64,000 bases of DNA from Arcobacter sp. GTDB lineage: Bacteria; Campylobacterota; Campylobacteria; Campylobacterales; Arcobacteraceae. The translations under genes were made by a program, and so were the position numbers. The notes below the pieces were generated by a model. The model saw nothing but the letters and a program-made list of their open reading frames with translations. It was not told the DNA's origin and did not search any database. Where the stretch lies: assembly GCA_020048055.1 (NCBI GenBank), contig JAIFNA010000009.1, positions 124,001 to 188,000 on the forward strand, in the 5' to 3' direction. Below are positions 8,288-17,464 of the stretch, piece by piece. Numbering within the stretch: position 1 is the first letter of the stretch; every line of letters begins with the position of its first letter.

Positions 8288-9388
8288 ATGGATGTTGTGG
8301 AGCTGTTTCAAAGGTTACTTAGATTTAAATCGATTACTCCAAATGATGATGGCGCATTTGATTTTATAGATAGTTATTTGGGAGGTGATTGGGTTTGTTT
8401 GAAGCTTGATTTTGAAAATACAAAAAACCGTTATTATTTTAAAAAATTTACCTCATCTGATACGAATTTATGTTTTGCTGGACACATTGATGTTGTCCCA
8501 ACTGGAAGTGGTTGGAGTGTTGATCCTTTTGAAGCAAATATTATTAATGGGAAGATTATTGCAAGGGGAGCCCAAGATATGAAAAGTGGTGTCGCTGCTT
8601 TTTTATATGCTTGTAAACATGCTACACATTTTAATGGGACACTATCAATTTTGCTTACAAGTGATGAGGAAGGGGAAGGGACAAATGGAACAATTAAAGT
8701 TTTAGATTACCTAAAGTCAAATAATATGTTACCAACAGCATCAATAGTAGCTGAGCCAACTTGTGAAAAGATATTTGGAGATGCTATAAAAATTGGTCGC
8801 AGAGGAAGCATTAATGGTTATATTGAATTACAAGGTAAACAAGGACATGCAGCCTATCCTGAAAAAAGCATAAATCCAATAGAGATAATTGCCCCAAAAT
8901 TAGAGAAGATGGCTGGAATTAATCTTGATGATGGAGATGAGTATTTTGCACCAAGTAAACTTGTGATTACCGATATAAGATCTGGTATGTTGGTAACAAA
9001 TGTAACTCCTGATAAACTAAATCTTATGTTTAATGTAAGAAATTCTACAAAAACGACAAAAGGTGATGTTGAAAATTTTATTTCAAAGTTATTTAAGGGA
9101 AGCGATTTTAAACTCAGATTAACACAAGGTTCATATCCTTTTATTACAAATAGTGATAGCCACATAGTAAAAACAATAACTTCATCAATAAATAAAGTAA
9201 CAAATATGGTACCAAAACATAGCACTGCTGGTGGAACAAGTGATGCTAGACTTATGAGCGCATTTGGAATTGAAACTGTTGAATTTGGTGTTATGAATGA
9301 TACTATTCACGGAATTGACGAGTCAACTACTATTTGTGAGTTAAATAGTCTTAAAGATATATTTACTAGTGTCATCAAAAAATTTTAA
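8288..9388 (+). CDS. dapE: succinyl-diaminopimelate desuccinylase
   Basis: A 366-residue M20-family metallohydrolase. Metal and catalytic residues are in place: H66 and D68 in AGHIDVVPTG, D97 in ARGAQDMKSG, E127/E128 in TSDEEGEG, a glutamate in VAEPTC, and the last histidine in NDTIHGIDE. The dimerisation domain lies between about 175 and 285. STAGGTSDARL is typical of DapE rather than ArgE. It removes succinate from N-succinyl-diaminopimelate, giving the precursor of meso-diaminopimelate and lysine for the cell wall. ATG is preceded by AAAAAGGA. The gene is monocistronic; a separate promoter follows it. Confidence 0.95.
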   Translation: MDVVELFQRLLRFKSITPNDDGAFDFIDSYLGGDWVCLKLDFENTKNRYYFKKFTSSDTNLCFAGHIDVVPTGSGWSVDPFEANIINGKIIARGAQDMKSGVAAFLYACKHATHFNGTLSILLTSDEEGEGTNGTIKVLDYLKSNNMLPTASIVAEPTCEKIFGDAIKIGRRGSINGYIELQGKQGHAAYPEKSINPIEIIAPKLEKMAGINLDDGDEYFAPSKLVITDIRSGMLVTNVTPDKLNLMFNVRNSTKTTKGDVENFISKLFKGSDFKLRLTQGSYPFITNSDSHIVKTITSSINKVTNMVPKHSTAGGTSDARLMSAFGIETVEFGVMNDTIHGIDESTTICELNSLKDIFTSVIKKF

Positions 9389-9391
9389 GTT

Positions 9392-9420
9392 TTGACAAAA
9401 TTTTTTTTTTAAGATAAAAT
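9392..9420 (+). promoter_or_regulatory. sigma-70 promoter with consensus -35
   Basis: TTGACA at 9392-9397 and TAAAAT at 9415-9420 are separated by 17 bases that include a run of T. This is the best two-box promoter in the window. It starts just after the dapE stop and drives the two small genes at 9460 and 9669. Confidence 0.75.
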
Positions 9421-9459
9421 TCGCCAAATTTAAAACGGGTTCTAAAATCGGGAAATACC

Positions 9460-9657
9460 ATGGAAGAGATGATCGTTACAAAAGACCAGCTTATTGAGAT
9501 GTTTTTATCTAGCTTGATACAAGACTCAAATTTTGGTTGGCTTTATAATGATTTATTTTATGTAAATATTATAGCTTTACATGAAAAAGATCCAAAATAT
9601 ATATATGATGTAACAGATGCAGAACAGTATAAAATTTCACCAATAAGACAGAAATAA
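9460..9657 (+). CDS. small conserved hypothetical protein, 65 aa
   Basis: Not recognised. The 65-residue acidic protein has no signal peptide or metal motif. It follows a strong promoter by about 40 bases, and the next small gene starts 11 bases after its stop, so the two form a short operon. The only nearby ribosome-binding match is a weak CGGGAAA. That it is real is inferred from the clean promoter-gene-gene layout. Confidence 0.65.
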   Translation: MEEMIVTKDQLIEMFLSSLIQDSNFGWLYNDLFYVNIIALHEKDPKYIYDVTDAEQYKISPIRQK

Positions 9658-9668
9658 AAAGGTAAGCC

Positions 9669-9941
9669 ATGTCACATTGTCCATTTTGTAAGAAAAAGAT
9701 AGCTATGAGTAAAGCATTTTGCTCAAGAAGTTGTAAAGAAAATTATTTTCAACTTATTGCAATTCAGATTCCAAAACTTTTTATGAAAAGAATTCATACA
9801 TTTTGCAATGAAGAGGAGAAAGCAGCTGAAATTGAAAAATTTGCTTTTAGACACAAATGGAGAATCGATCTTCTTCAAAATAAGATAGAGGAAGAATCTA
9901 TCCGTTTGGGTTATAAGAACGGGACAATCGATAACGATTAA
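9669..9941 (+). CDS. small zinc-ribbon-like protein, 90 aa
   Basis: The 90-residue protein opens with a probable zinc-binding knuckle: C4-x2-C7, ten residues, C18-x3-C22 (CPFCKKK ... FCSRSC). The rest is helical and charged. A similar CSxxC pattern occurs in small zinc proteins such as the DUF329/YacG type, but I cannot assign it. It is second in the operon behind the 65-residue gene, with AAAAAGGTAAGCC before ATG. Its last four bases overlap the convergent aat gene. Confidence 0.7.
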   Translation: MSHCPFCKKKIAMSKAFCSRSCKENYFQLIAIQIPKLFMKRIHTFCNEEEKAAEIEKFAFRHKWRIDLLQNKIEEESIRLGYKNGTIDND

Positions 9942-10618
9942 TTCTTAACTATTTTAGTTTTGAGGAGCTTAAAATACTCCTCCCTGTTAATTTCAAATCC
10001 ACCTAAACTTGCTAAATGGTCATTGTAAACTTGACAATCTATGAGTTTTATACCATTTTCTTCTGCTTGATTACAAAGATTATAAAAAGCTACTTTTGAA
10101 GCATCACTAACTTTTGCAAACATACTTTCACCACAAAAAACATCCCCAATCATGAGTCCATAGAGTCCACCTACAAGCTGATTATCTAAATATGTTTCTA
10201 TACTAAAAGCAATGCCTAAATCAAAGAGATTTGTATAAGCTTTAATAAACTCTTTACTTATCCAAGTATCACTTTCATGTTTTCTTGTTACATTTGCACA
10301 ATTTCTCATAACCTCTTCAAATTTCTCATTTGATTTAACTATAAACTTCTTTTTTTTGATAGTTTTACGTAAACTTTTTGATACTTTCATATTATTTGGA
10401 TATAAAACCATTCTTTTTTTTGGAGAGAACCAGTGAATATAATTGTACTCATCAATAAACCAAGGAAAAATACCGTTTTCATAAGCATTTACTAATCTTT
10501 GAGGATGAAAATCTCCACCAATTGCCACAAGGTCATTATTCATCATTTTTATGGTTGGAAAATCAAAATTATCATCATCCAACAAATATATTTTTTCTTT
10601 TTTATCAAGTAGTTTCAT
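9938..10618 (-). CDS. aat: leucyl/phenylalanyl-tRNA--protein transferase
   Basis: A 226-residue Aat enzyme with the family signatures DLVAIGGDFHPQRLVNAY, GIFPWF, IHWFSPKKRMVL, GGLYGLMIGDVFCGESMF and HLASLGGFEI. It attaches Leu or Phe from aminoacyl-tRNA to proteins with N-terminal Lys or Arg, marking them for ClpS/ClpAP degradation (N-degron pathway). No ClpA or ClpS gene lies in the window. No Shine-Dalgarno sequence is seen; a -10 box sits exactly six bases from the ATG, suggesting a leaderless mRNA. The 3' end overlaps the convergent zinc-ribbon gene by four bases. Confidence 0.95.
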   Translation of the reverse strand: MKLLDKKEKIYLLDDDNFDFPTIKMMNNDLVAIGGDFHPQRLVNAYENGIFPWFIDEYNYIHWFSPKKRMVLYPNNMKVSKSLRKTIKKKKFIVKSNEKFEEVMRNCANVTRKHESDTWISKEFIKAYTNLFDLGIAFSIETYLDNQLVGGLYGLMIGDVFCGESMFAKVSDASKVAFYNLCNQAEENGIKLIDCQVYNDHLASLGGFEINREEYFKLLKTKIVKN

Positions 10619-10630
10619 ATTTGTATTTTA
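10618..10630 (-). promoter_or_regulatory. -10 box of aat, probably leaderless
   Basis: On the minus strand TAAAAT occupies 10630-10625, then six bases (ACAAAT), then the ATG whose first base is 10618. No ribosome binding site is present. The geometry is identical to that at 2571-2583 and at 63383-63395. Confidence 0.55.
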
Positions 10631-10703
10631 TATAAAATTCTATCTTTTTAACATATCGCTCATAATTTATTTATCCTACAAAATAACTTTAAAACTAAAA
10701 CAG

Positions 10704-10709
10704 TATAAT
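10704..10709 (+). promoter_or_regulatory. -10 box of the MFS transporter gene
   Basis: TATAAT at 10704-10709, preceded by CAG and followed about 33 bases later by ATG with AAAGG upstream. No clear -35. Confidence 0.5.
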
Positions 10710-10742
10710 CTTTAACTTTACAAAAATTACTGAAAGGTTAAT

Positions 10743-11963
10743 ATGAAATCGACTGCTAGACAAATTTTAACACTACCTGTTATCGTTATTGCGATGGGGT
10801 ATTTTGTTGATATTTATGATCTTATTTTATTTGGTGTTGTGAGGGTTCAAAGTCTAAGTGAACTTGGACTCACAAAAGAGGAAATAACAACTTGGGGCTC
10901 AATGATATTAAATGCTCAAATGGCTGGAATGCTCCTTGGTGGTATATTATGGGGTATGCTTGGAGATAAAAAAGGTAGATTGTCTGTTTTGTTTGCATCT
11001 ATCATTTTATATTCTGTTGCAAACTTTTTAAATGCATTTGTTACCAATGTTGAACAATACGCAATCCTTAGATTTATAGCTGGGATTGGTTTGGCTGGTG
11101 AGCTTGGTGCTGGTGTTACACTTGTTGCTGAAATATTACCAAAAGATAAAAGAGGCTATGGGATTATGGTTATAGCTTCATTTGGTGTTTTGGGTGTGGT
11201 TGCTGCTAATATTGTAGTTTCTATTTTTGATTGGAGAAGTGCTTATATTATTGGTGGTGTACTTGGTTTTGCACTATTATTCCTAAGGCTCAAAGTTAAA
11301 GAATCAATGATGTTTAATGAACATAAAGATTCCAATATCAAAAAAGGTGATTTTTTAAGTCTTTTTAGGGATAAAGAGTTATTTTTAAAATACATAAAAG
11401 CAATTATTGTAGGTATGCCTATTTGGTATGTTGTTGGTGTTTTGGTTATTTTTTCCCCTGAGTTTGCTAAAGCTTTAGAGATTAGTGATAAAATTACAGC
11501 TGGTGAGGCTTTGATGTATTGCTATATTGGACTTAGTGTTGGGGATTTGGCTAGTGGATATATCTCACAAAAACTAAAAAGTCGTAAACAAGCTTACGGT
11601 ATATTTATGGCTTTATCTATTTTGACTATTGCATTTTATCTTTCATTATCTGATGCAAGTTCAACATTATTTTATTTTGCACTATTCTTACTTGGTGTAT
11701 TTTGTGGTTATTGGGCTTTATTTATCACTATGGCAGCGGAGCAATTTGGAACAAATATAAGAGCAACAGTTGCAATAACTGTACCAAATTTTGTACGAGG
11801 TTCTGTTATACCTATTACTTCAAGTTTTATACTTTTAAAAGATAGTTATGGGGTTTTGGGTTCTGCAATTATTGTTGGTGTTGTAGTTTTTGCCATCTCT
11901 TTTTGGGCACTTTATACCACAAAAGAGACTTTCCATAAAGACTTGGATTATATAGAAGTCTAA
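10743..11963 (+). CDS. MFS transporter
   Basis: A 406-residue major facilitator with about 12 membrane helices. The conserved loop between helices 2 and 3 reads GMLGDKKGRLSVLFAS, and the helix-4 region RFIAGIGLAGELGAGVTLVAE resembles the sugar/metabolite:H+ symporter branch. The substrate cannot be assigned. It stands alone between the divergent aat gene and ftsW, with its own -10 box and AAAGG ribosome site. A hairpin follows the stop. Confidence 0.88.
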   Translation: MKSTARQILTLPVIVIAMGYFVDIYDLILFGVVRVQSLSELGLTKEEITTWGSMILNAQMAGMLLGGILWGMLGDKKGRLSVLFASIILYSVANFLNAFVTNVEQYAILRFIAGIGLAGELGAGVTLVAEILPKDKRGYGIMVIASFGVLGVVAANIVVSIFDWRSAYIIGGVLGFALLFLRLKVKESMMFNEHKDSNIKKGDFLSLFRDKELFLKYIKAIIVGMPIWYVVGVLVIFSPEFAKALEISDKITAGEALMYCYIGLSVGDLASGYISQKLKSRKQAYGIFMALSILTIAFYLSLSDASSTLFYFALFLLGVFCGYWALFITMAAEQFGTNIRATVAITVPNFVRGSVIPITSSFILLKDSYGVLGSAIIVGVVVFAISFWALYTTKETFHKDLDYIEV

Positions 11964-11969
11964 ATGTTA

Positions 11970-11993
11970 CCCCTTTTATTGTATTAAAAGGGG
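11970..11993. terminator. hairpin between the MFS gene and ftsW
   Basis: CCCCTTTTA (11970-11978) pairs perfectly with TAAAAGGGG (11985-11993) around a six-base loop. It lies six bases after the MFS stop, where a terminator is expected, but only ATAAGTATAC follows rather than a T-run. It may act as a weak or factor-assisted terminator. Confidence 0.5.
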
Positions 11994-12046
11994 ATAAGTA
12001 TACAATTCCACTAAAAATTATTATTAAACTACAAAAAAGAGGAACG

Positions 12047-13249
12047 ATGCAATATTTTATACCACATATGGATGAGAGAAAACCTGATTATGCTCTCTTA
12101 TTCATAGCATCATTTCTTATGTTTATAGGTCTTGTATTTTCCTATTCACTATCAATTTTTGCAGTTGAATATTATGCCTATTCACAATTTCACTTTTTTA
12201 TTCGTCAGTTTATAGCTGTTGCTATTGGTATATTTTTTATGTGGGGATTGGCGCATATCAAAGCTGAAGTGATTTTTAATCAATGGAAACTCCCTTGGAG
12301 GATATTTTTAATATCATCTATTTTGATTATGATAATGCCAATTTTACCTACTTTTCTAACAACAGAGTCAGGTGGAGCTACTAGATGGATAAGATTACCT
12401 GGATTTTCAATCTCACCTGTTGAATTTTTTAAAATAGGTTTTATTTTCGTAATAAGTAGTTTTTTGTACCGAAAAAATCCAAAATTAAAAGAGATAAGAA
12501 CTCTAAAAAGTGAACTTATTGTTATTTTACCATCGCTTTTGATTCTTGGATTTTTTGCAAGCTTTATTGCGGTTGCACAAAAAGACTTAGGAAATGTTGT
12601 TTTGATTGCGATTATACTTTTAATGATGTTTGTGTTTGCAGACAGAAGTATTAAATTGATTATGGCACTTGTATCAACAGGGCTTGGGGCATTTGCTTTG
12701 CTTGTTATAATTGCTCCACATAGGATTGATAGGATAAAGAGTTGGTGGAGTAGCGTTCAAGATACATTTTTAAGTCCATTTTCGCAAGAGATACAAGAGA
12801 TGTTTAGGACAACTGAATATAGTGAGCCATATCAGGTTACAAACTCAATTAGCGCCATTTATAATGGTGGTTGGTTTGGAACTGGAGTTGGTGAGGGAAA
12901 TCTAAAGCTAGGTTTTCTAGGTGAAGTTCATACAGACTTTGTACTAGCTGGTATGACAGAAGAGATAGGAATATTGGGGCTTATTGCTTTACTTATTGGT
13001 GTTATTTTTGTAATTTTACGAATTTTTAAAATTGCAAGAAGAGTTGAGAATGAGATGTACCACTATTTTTGTGTTGGTGTTGGAGTTATGATTGGATTTT
13101 CTTATCTTATAAATTCTTATGGGATAGCTGGACTAATCCCTATTAAAGGTTTGGCTGTTCCGTTTTTAAGTTATGGTGGAAGTTCTGTGATAGCACTTGG
13201 AATTTCACTTGGTATTGTGTTATCAATAAGTAAAGAGATTAATAAATAA
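12047..13249 (+). CDS. ftsW: cell division lipid II polymerase FtsW
   Basis: A 400-residue SEDS-family protein with about ten membrane helices. Hallmarks are GGATRWIRLPGFSISPVEFFK, the large loop region near TNSISAIYNGGWFGTGVGEGN, FLGEVHTDFVLAGMTEEIG with the functionally important acidic residues, and PIKGLAVPFLSYGGSS near the C-terminus, which favours FtsW over RodA. It polymerises lipid II into septal peptidoglycan together with a class B penicillin-binding protein. GAGGAACG precedes the ATG. No murG or other dcw-cluster gene is adjacent. Confidence 0.9.
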   Translation: MQYFIPHMDERKPDYALLFIASFLMFIGLVFSYSLSIFAVEYYAYSQFHFFIRQFIAVAIGIFFMWGLAHIKAEVIFNQWKLPWRIFLISSILIMIMPILPTFLTTESGGATRWIRLPGFSISPVEFFKIGFIFVISSFLYRKNPKLKEIRTLKSELIVILPSLLILGFFASFIAVAQKDLGNVVLIAIILLMMFVFADRSIKLIMALVSTGLGAFALLVIIAPHRIDRIKSWWSSVQDTFLSPFSQEIQEMFRTTEYSEPYQVTNSISAIYNGGWFGTGVGEGNLKLGFLGEVHTDFVLAGMTEEIGILGLIALLIGVIFVILRIFKIARRVENEMYHYFCVGVGVMIGFSYLINSYGIAGLIPIKGLAVPFLSYGGSSVIALGISLGIVLSISKEINK

Positions 13250-13364
13250 GCAACATAAAATATTTTGCAATTAAATAGTAATTATTTATGTATAAATTTT
13301 GAGCAAAAGTGATAGAATAAAGTTCTGTTTTTTAAAAATGAAATTAAAACGAAAGAGGGATTTT

Positions 13365-15302
13365 GTGAAAAAAGAATTATTAATATTAATACTAATTAAC
13401 ACTCTAGTTTTTGGTAACGAAGATTTGCTTGACAATTTATTGGGCGAATTTGCACAAAATAGTGACTTGTCACAAGAAACAAAAATCAAAAATCAAGGTC
13501 ACTCGATAATCTATACGAGGTCTGATTTGGATAGGATGCAAGCTAGAAACTTAAGAGATATTATGAAATCCATCCCATTTTTTACACTTCAAGAGAGTGA
13601 TGCAAATTTTCCAAATTTTAATATGATAGATCAAAAAATACCATTTAGTGGTTCTCAACTCAGAATTTATATAGACAATCATGAGATGACAAGTGGAATT
13701 TATGGGAGTATGTTTGCTTATATGGGTTCAATTGAATTGGAATTTATTGATCACATAGAACTATATCTTGCTATGCCATCTTTTGAATACTCAAGTGAAT
13801 CTACACAAGTTTTAATAAAATTACATACAAAAGTTCCAAAAAGAGATGATGGTGGCAAGGTTTTAATTTCGCAAGGAACCTATGGTGGAAATCAGCAAAG
13901 TATTTATTTGGCAAAAGCACTAGATAAATTTTCTTACTTTGCTTATATTTCAAGACTTGATGATAAGAAAGATAATCCAATTAGCTATGGAACTGAAGTA
14001 AATAGGGATAAGCAAACAAATCATTTTGTTGGTACGGTTTTTAATGACAAGCATCATCTTTTAGTAAATGCGTTAAATATAAAACAAGGTTTGTCCAAGA
14101 ATTTGAGTATAGATGCCACAAGTTTGGAAAATGAAAGTAGATACAATAATATTCAAGTTAGCTATCAAAATAATAGTATAGATAACATTGTTGCAAAAGT
14201 AAGTTATCAACAAGCAGACGATAAAGTAATATCAAATGACGATAAACCATTTTATTTTGACTTTCAAGCTAATACAACTATTAATGATATTTATTTTAAT
14301 GTTATAGATAAAGTTTCTACTATTCAAGTTGATTATGTTGATAAAATAAAAAACAATGATATTTTACTGGGTGCTACCATGAGAAATAAAACTGCTAACT
14401 ATAAAACATATCAAACAAATGCATACCAAGTATCTACAAATGGATATGACACACAAAATGTGTATGCTTTTTATCTTCAAAATGAATTTAATATAAACAA
14501 TAATTCTATATTTGTTTTGAGCGGTAAATATTCAAAAATTGAAAATAATGGAAATATAAACGATCAAACACTAAAAATGTTTAGAGCTGGATACACTTAC
14601 AACGTAGAAGACTTTAATGCTAAATTGTTTTATTATGACAATCCAACACCTATTGAGCCATATCTTTATTCACAATTTTTTAACTTGAGTCAGAGTTTAA
14701 TGGCAGAAGAGATGAAAAGTGTTGTAGCAGAGATTGAATACAACAAAAACAATCACAATCTTAGACTGGTAGCTTCACAATGTAAAACTGAGAACCTATT
14801 TTATTTTAATACAAAATATATGCCAATACCAATAAGTCCTTATTATACTTTTTATGTTTCCTCGCTCGATAACTATAATAAAATTGTTAAAAATAAAAGG
14901 TTTACATTAGCACATACTTATGATTTTACACCCCTAAATAGAATAAAAACTAATTATTTCACACAATCAATCTCAAATTCACCAAATGGAAACTACACTG
15001 AACAGGGTGGATATTTAAGATTTCTAAACACACTTGGTAAGTTTGATGTTTTCAATGAAGTAGTGTATAGGGAGACTTCATTGGATGGTAAATCATGGTT
15101 TGATTATAGTGCAGGAGTAAAATATAGACAAAGTAAAAATTTATCATTTTCAATCAAAGGTGAAAATATTTTAGATAGAGGTCTTAAGCAAGATATTAAA
15201 AGATTTCAAACTTCTGATTATGTAATTTATAATGAATTACCTAGTTTGCAATTTACACCAATAGATAAGAGATTTTACGGAGCAGTGGAGTACTCATTTT
15301 GA
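13365..15302 (+). CDS. TonB-dependent outer-membrane receptor
   Basis: A 645-residue outer-membrane protein. GTG at 13365 is chosen over the upstream ATG-less reading from 13299 because GAGGG stands before it and it opens a clean signal peptide (KKELLILILINTLVFG). A plug domain follows (about 35-150: IYTRSDLDRMQARNLRDIM, then IYIDNHEM). The rest is a beta-barrel ending in an aromatic residue (VEYSF). Receptors of this Campylobacterota type take up siderophores, metals or other large ligands through TonB; the ligand is unknown. It is the first of five overlapping genes, the second and third being a small periplasmic protein and a histidine kinase. Confidence 0.85.
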   Translation: MKKELLILILINTLVFGNEDLLDNLLGEFAQNSDLSQETKIKNQGHSIIYTRSDLDRMQARNLRDIMKSIPFFTLQESDANFPNFNMIDQKIPFSGSQLRIYIDNHEMTSGIYGSMFAYMGSIELEFIDHIELYLAMPSFEYSSESTQVLIKLHTKVPKRDDGGKVLISQGTYGGNQQSIYLAKALDKFSYFAYISRLDDKKDNPISYGTEVNRDKQTNHFVGTVFNDKHHLLVNALNIKQGLSKNLSIDATSLENESRYNNIQVSYQNNSIDNIVAKVSYQQADDKVISNDDKPFYFDFQANTTINDIYFNVIDKVSTIQVDYVDKIKNNDILLGATMRNKTANYKTYQTNAYQVSTNGYDTQNVYAFYLQNEFNINNNSIFVLSGKYSKIENNGNINDQTLKMFRAGYTYNVEDFNAKLFYYDNPTPIEPYLYSQFFNLSQSLMAEEMKSVVAEIEYNKNNHNLRLVASQCKTENLFYFNTKYMPIPISPYYTFYVSSLDNYNKIVKNKRFTLAHTYDFTPLNRIKTNYFTQSISNSPNGNYTEQGGYLRFLNTLGKFDVFNEVVYRETSLDGKSWFDYSAGVKYRQSKNLSFSIKGENILDRGLKQDIKRFQTSDYVIYNELPSLQFTPIDKRFYGAVEYSF

Positions 15303-15724
15303 ATTTACTCACAAGATTTATTTTTGGTATGATTTTCTTTGCACAAATTCTTAATGGGTTTGACACAAAAACAGCATCTAAAATATACGATAAACTTTTT
15401 TATGGGGTATTTAAAAAAAATATTATTTATGTGTATACAAATAACCAAACATATAAAACAGTTATACTAGGTTCTCAGTATCTTAAACTTGTAGATAATG
15501 TTGATGATGCAAATATTGTTCTTTTTTCTAGCGGTGATGATTTGACGTACAAAATGAAAAATAAACTTATTTTTGCGACGGATTATGACTCATTCAGAGA
15601 TAATAGTAATGCAATAGGAGCTTTTTACTGGAATAAGGGACGTCCTGAGATTGTATTTTCTGGTGAGCGACTTGAAAATGCAAAACTTTCTCTTAGCGGT
15701 GAGTTTGAGAGGTATTTAAAGTGA
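15299..15724 (+). CDS. small exported protein between receptor and kinase (possibly YfiR-like)
   Basis: A 141-residue product with a signal peptide (about 1-20, ending near LNGFD). The start is TTG at 15299, overlapping the receptor stop by four bases. The body has an alpha/beta look (VYTNNQTYKTVILG, NIVLFSSG, LIFATDY), and the end, RPEIVFSGERLENAKLSLS, resembles the C-terminal pattern of YfiR/DUF4154 periplasmic proteins, which control membrane-bound signalling enzymes. That relation is only a guess from pattern. Its position between a TonB receptor and a kinase with a periplasmic sensor domain suggests it carries the signal between them. Confidence 0.7.
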   Translation: MNLLTRFIFGMIFFAQILNGFDTKTASKIYDKLFYGVFKKNIIYVYTNNQTYKTVILGSQYLKLVDNVDDANIVLFSSGDDLTYKMKNKLIFATDYDSFRDNSNAIGAFYWNKGRPEIVFSGERLENAKLSLSGEFERYLK

Positions 15725-17211
15725 ATAATTTTAAATTTAATCAAAATACACTTCAAGGAAAAATTTTTCTCTCTATTTTTACAATTTTAACATTGGCTGT
15801 TTTATCACTTTTTGTTTTTGATTATTTTAAAGCCAAAAGTCAAGCTAAGGATTATTTAAAAACATCAAATGATACAATCAACAAAATATTAACACAAAAT
15901 ATAAGAGGTTATATTTATAATCAAGATATTGCAAACATAAAACTTTTAATAGATGCAGTAGATAGTAAATATATTGGAAATATATATATCACTTCTCCAG
16001 ATGGTCAAATTTTGTATTCAAAAGTGAAAACAAAACAAAAAATATACAACCTAAGCTTTATTCAAGACAATGATTTTGTTAACCATTCAAGTTTTACTTT
16101 GCTTGATATAAATCTAGGACATATGATTATTGAGGCAAATATTGATGCTTATAATGATGAGGTTTTTCGCAATACAACAGAATTATTTTTGCGATTATTT
16201 ATGATTTTTGGCATCGGAATTATTATATCCTGGCTTATTTCTCGTCAGATTAGCGAGCCAATAGATGCAATGATTTTGTATTTACATCATTCAAAAACCA
16301 ATGAGCCTTTTAGTTTTGAAAAGCAAAATATTGAAGAGTTTAACTTTTTGGCAACAAAAATTGAGGAGCAAAGAAATGCTCTGATTGATTTAAATTTAAA
16401 TCTTGAAGAGAAAATAAAATATGAAGTTGATAAAAACAGCCAAATTGAAAATAAACTTTTCCAGTCAGAAAAATTAGCTTCAATGGGTGAGATGATTGGA
16501 AATATTGCTCATCAATGGAGACAACCATTAACTGTAATCACAACAAGTGCAACAGCAATACAGCTTAAAAAAGAATATGGAATATTAACTGATGAGTATC
16601 TTGATGAATCTTGTGAAAACATAAATCAAAATGCTCAATATCTTTCAAAAACGATTGATGACTTTAAAAATTTTATCAAAGGTGACAATGCAAAAACATT
16701 TTTTACTCTTAATGAAAACATTGATAGTTTTGTAATATTAATAAGCTCATCCCTTAAAGCTAATTTTATAAATTTGGTTACTGACATCGATAAAAATATA
16801 ATAATTTATGGTTATTCGAATGAGTTGATACAATGCTATATGAATATCTTTAATAATTCAAAAGATGCACTCAATGAAGTCAAACATGAGAAATATTTTT
16901 TTATAACTGCAAAAATAGAAAACAATATGATTAAGTTATCATTTAGAGATAATGCTGGTGGAATTCCTATCAAGATATTGCCAAAAATATTTAATCCATA
17001 CTTTACAACAAAACACCAAACGCAAGGTACAGGACTAGGACTTAGTATGACTTATAATCTAATTACAAGTGGGATGAATGGTGAAATTGAAGCTAAAAAT
17101 ATAATCTTTTCACATGACAATAAAGATTATAATGGAGCAGAATTTAACATCACACTTCCTATAAATAAAATTGATAAAAACACAAAGAAGGAAAATAATG
17201 ATACAGAATGA
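15721..17211 (+). CDS. sensor histidine kinase of the TonB-receptor operon
   Basis: A 496-residue membrane kinase starting with GTG at 15721, overlapping the exported-protein gene by four bases. Layout: membrane helix about 13-33, a periplasmic sensor domain of about 120 residues, membrane helix about 155-175, a HAMP-like linker with a coiled coil up to about 245, H264 in the H-box NIAHQWRQPLTVI, then the HATPase domain (IFNNSKDAL, DNAGGIP, GTGLGLSMTY). No response regulator follows it in the operon. The H-box is almost identical to those of the kinases at 1 and 22791. Confidence 0.92.
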   Translation: MNNFKFNQNTLQGKIFLSIFTILTLAVLSLFVFDYFKAKSQAKDYLKTSNDTINKILTQNIRGYIYNQDIANIKLLIDAVDSKYIGNIYITSPDGQILYSKVKTKQKIYNLSFIQDNDFVNHSSFTLLDINLGHMIIEANIDAYNDEVFRNTTELFLRLFMIFGIGIIISWLISRQISEPIDAMILYLHHSKTNEPFSFEKQNIEEFNFLATKIEEQRNALIDLNLNLEEKIKYEVDKNSQIENKLFQSEKLASMGEMIGNIAHQWRQPLTVITTSATAIQLKKEYGILTDEYLDESCENINQNAQYLSKTIDDFKNFIKGDNAKTFFTLNENIDSFVILISSSLKANFINLVTDIDKNIIIYGYSNELIQCYMNIFNNSKDALNEVKHEKYFFITAKIENNMIKLSFRDNAGGIPIKILPKIFNPYFTTKHQTQGTGLGLSMTYNLITSGMNGEIEAKNIIFSHDNKDYNGAEFNITLPINKIDKNTKKENNDTE

Positions 17212-17464
17212 GGGATTGAAGTTGGGTCAAAAGAATGAACCAATAGAAATAAGTGAAAATGAAATATTATTAAAAGAGTATGAAGAAAATCTCAGTTTAG
17301 CAGTCGCTAATTATAAAAAAGCATCAGCTAAACAAGAACTTGCATTTGATTCTTATGATGAAGAGTGCATAAAAGAGGAGATGTCATTTTTTAGAGATGA
17401 AGTAAAATTATTAAGAGTAAAGATTGATAAGTTAAATAACGAATTGAATACAGATGTCGTTTGA
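17198..17464 (+). CDS. small coiled-coil protein, 88 aa
   Basis: Not recognised. The start is ATG at 17198, 14 bases inside the end of the kinase gene, chosen because AAGGA stands at 17188-17192; an earlier TTG at 17171 has no such site. The 88 residues are charged and mostly predicted coiled coil (about 20-85, for example EEMSFFRDEVKLLRVKIDKL), with no signal peptide. It overlaps the helicase gene by 11 bases, so it sits in the same translationally coupled operon. Confidence 0.7.
   Translation: MIQNEGLKLGQKNEPIEISENEILLKEYEENLSLAVANYKKASAKQELAFDSYDEECIKEEMSFFRDEVKLLRVKIDKLNNELNTDVV

Noticed and set aside
9381-9412. T-run after dapE considered as a terminator
   Set aside because: There is no stable stem before the T-run; the bases instead form the spacer of a consensus promoter.
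13299-13364. Upstream start for the TonB receptor
   Set aside because: It would place 22 charged residues before a clean signal peptide; GTG at 13365 has a GAGGG site.
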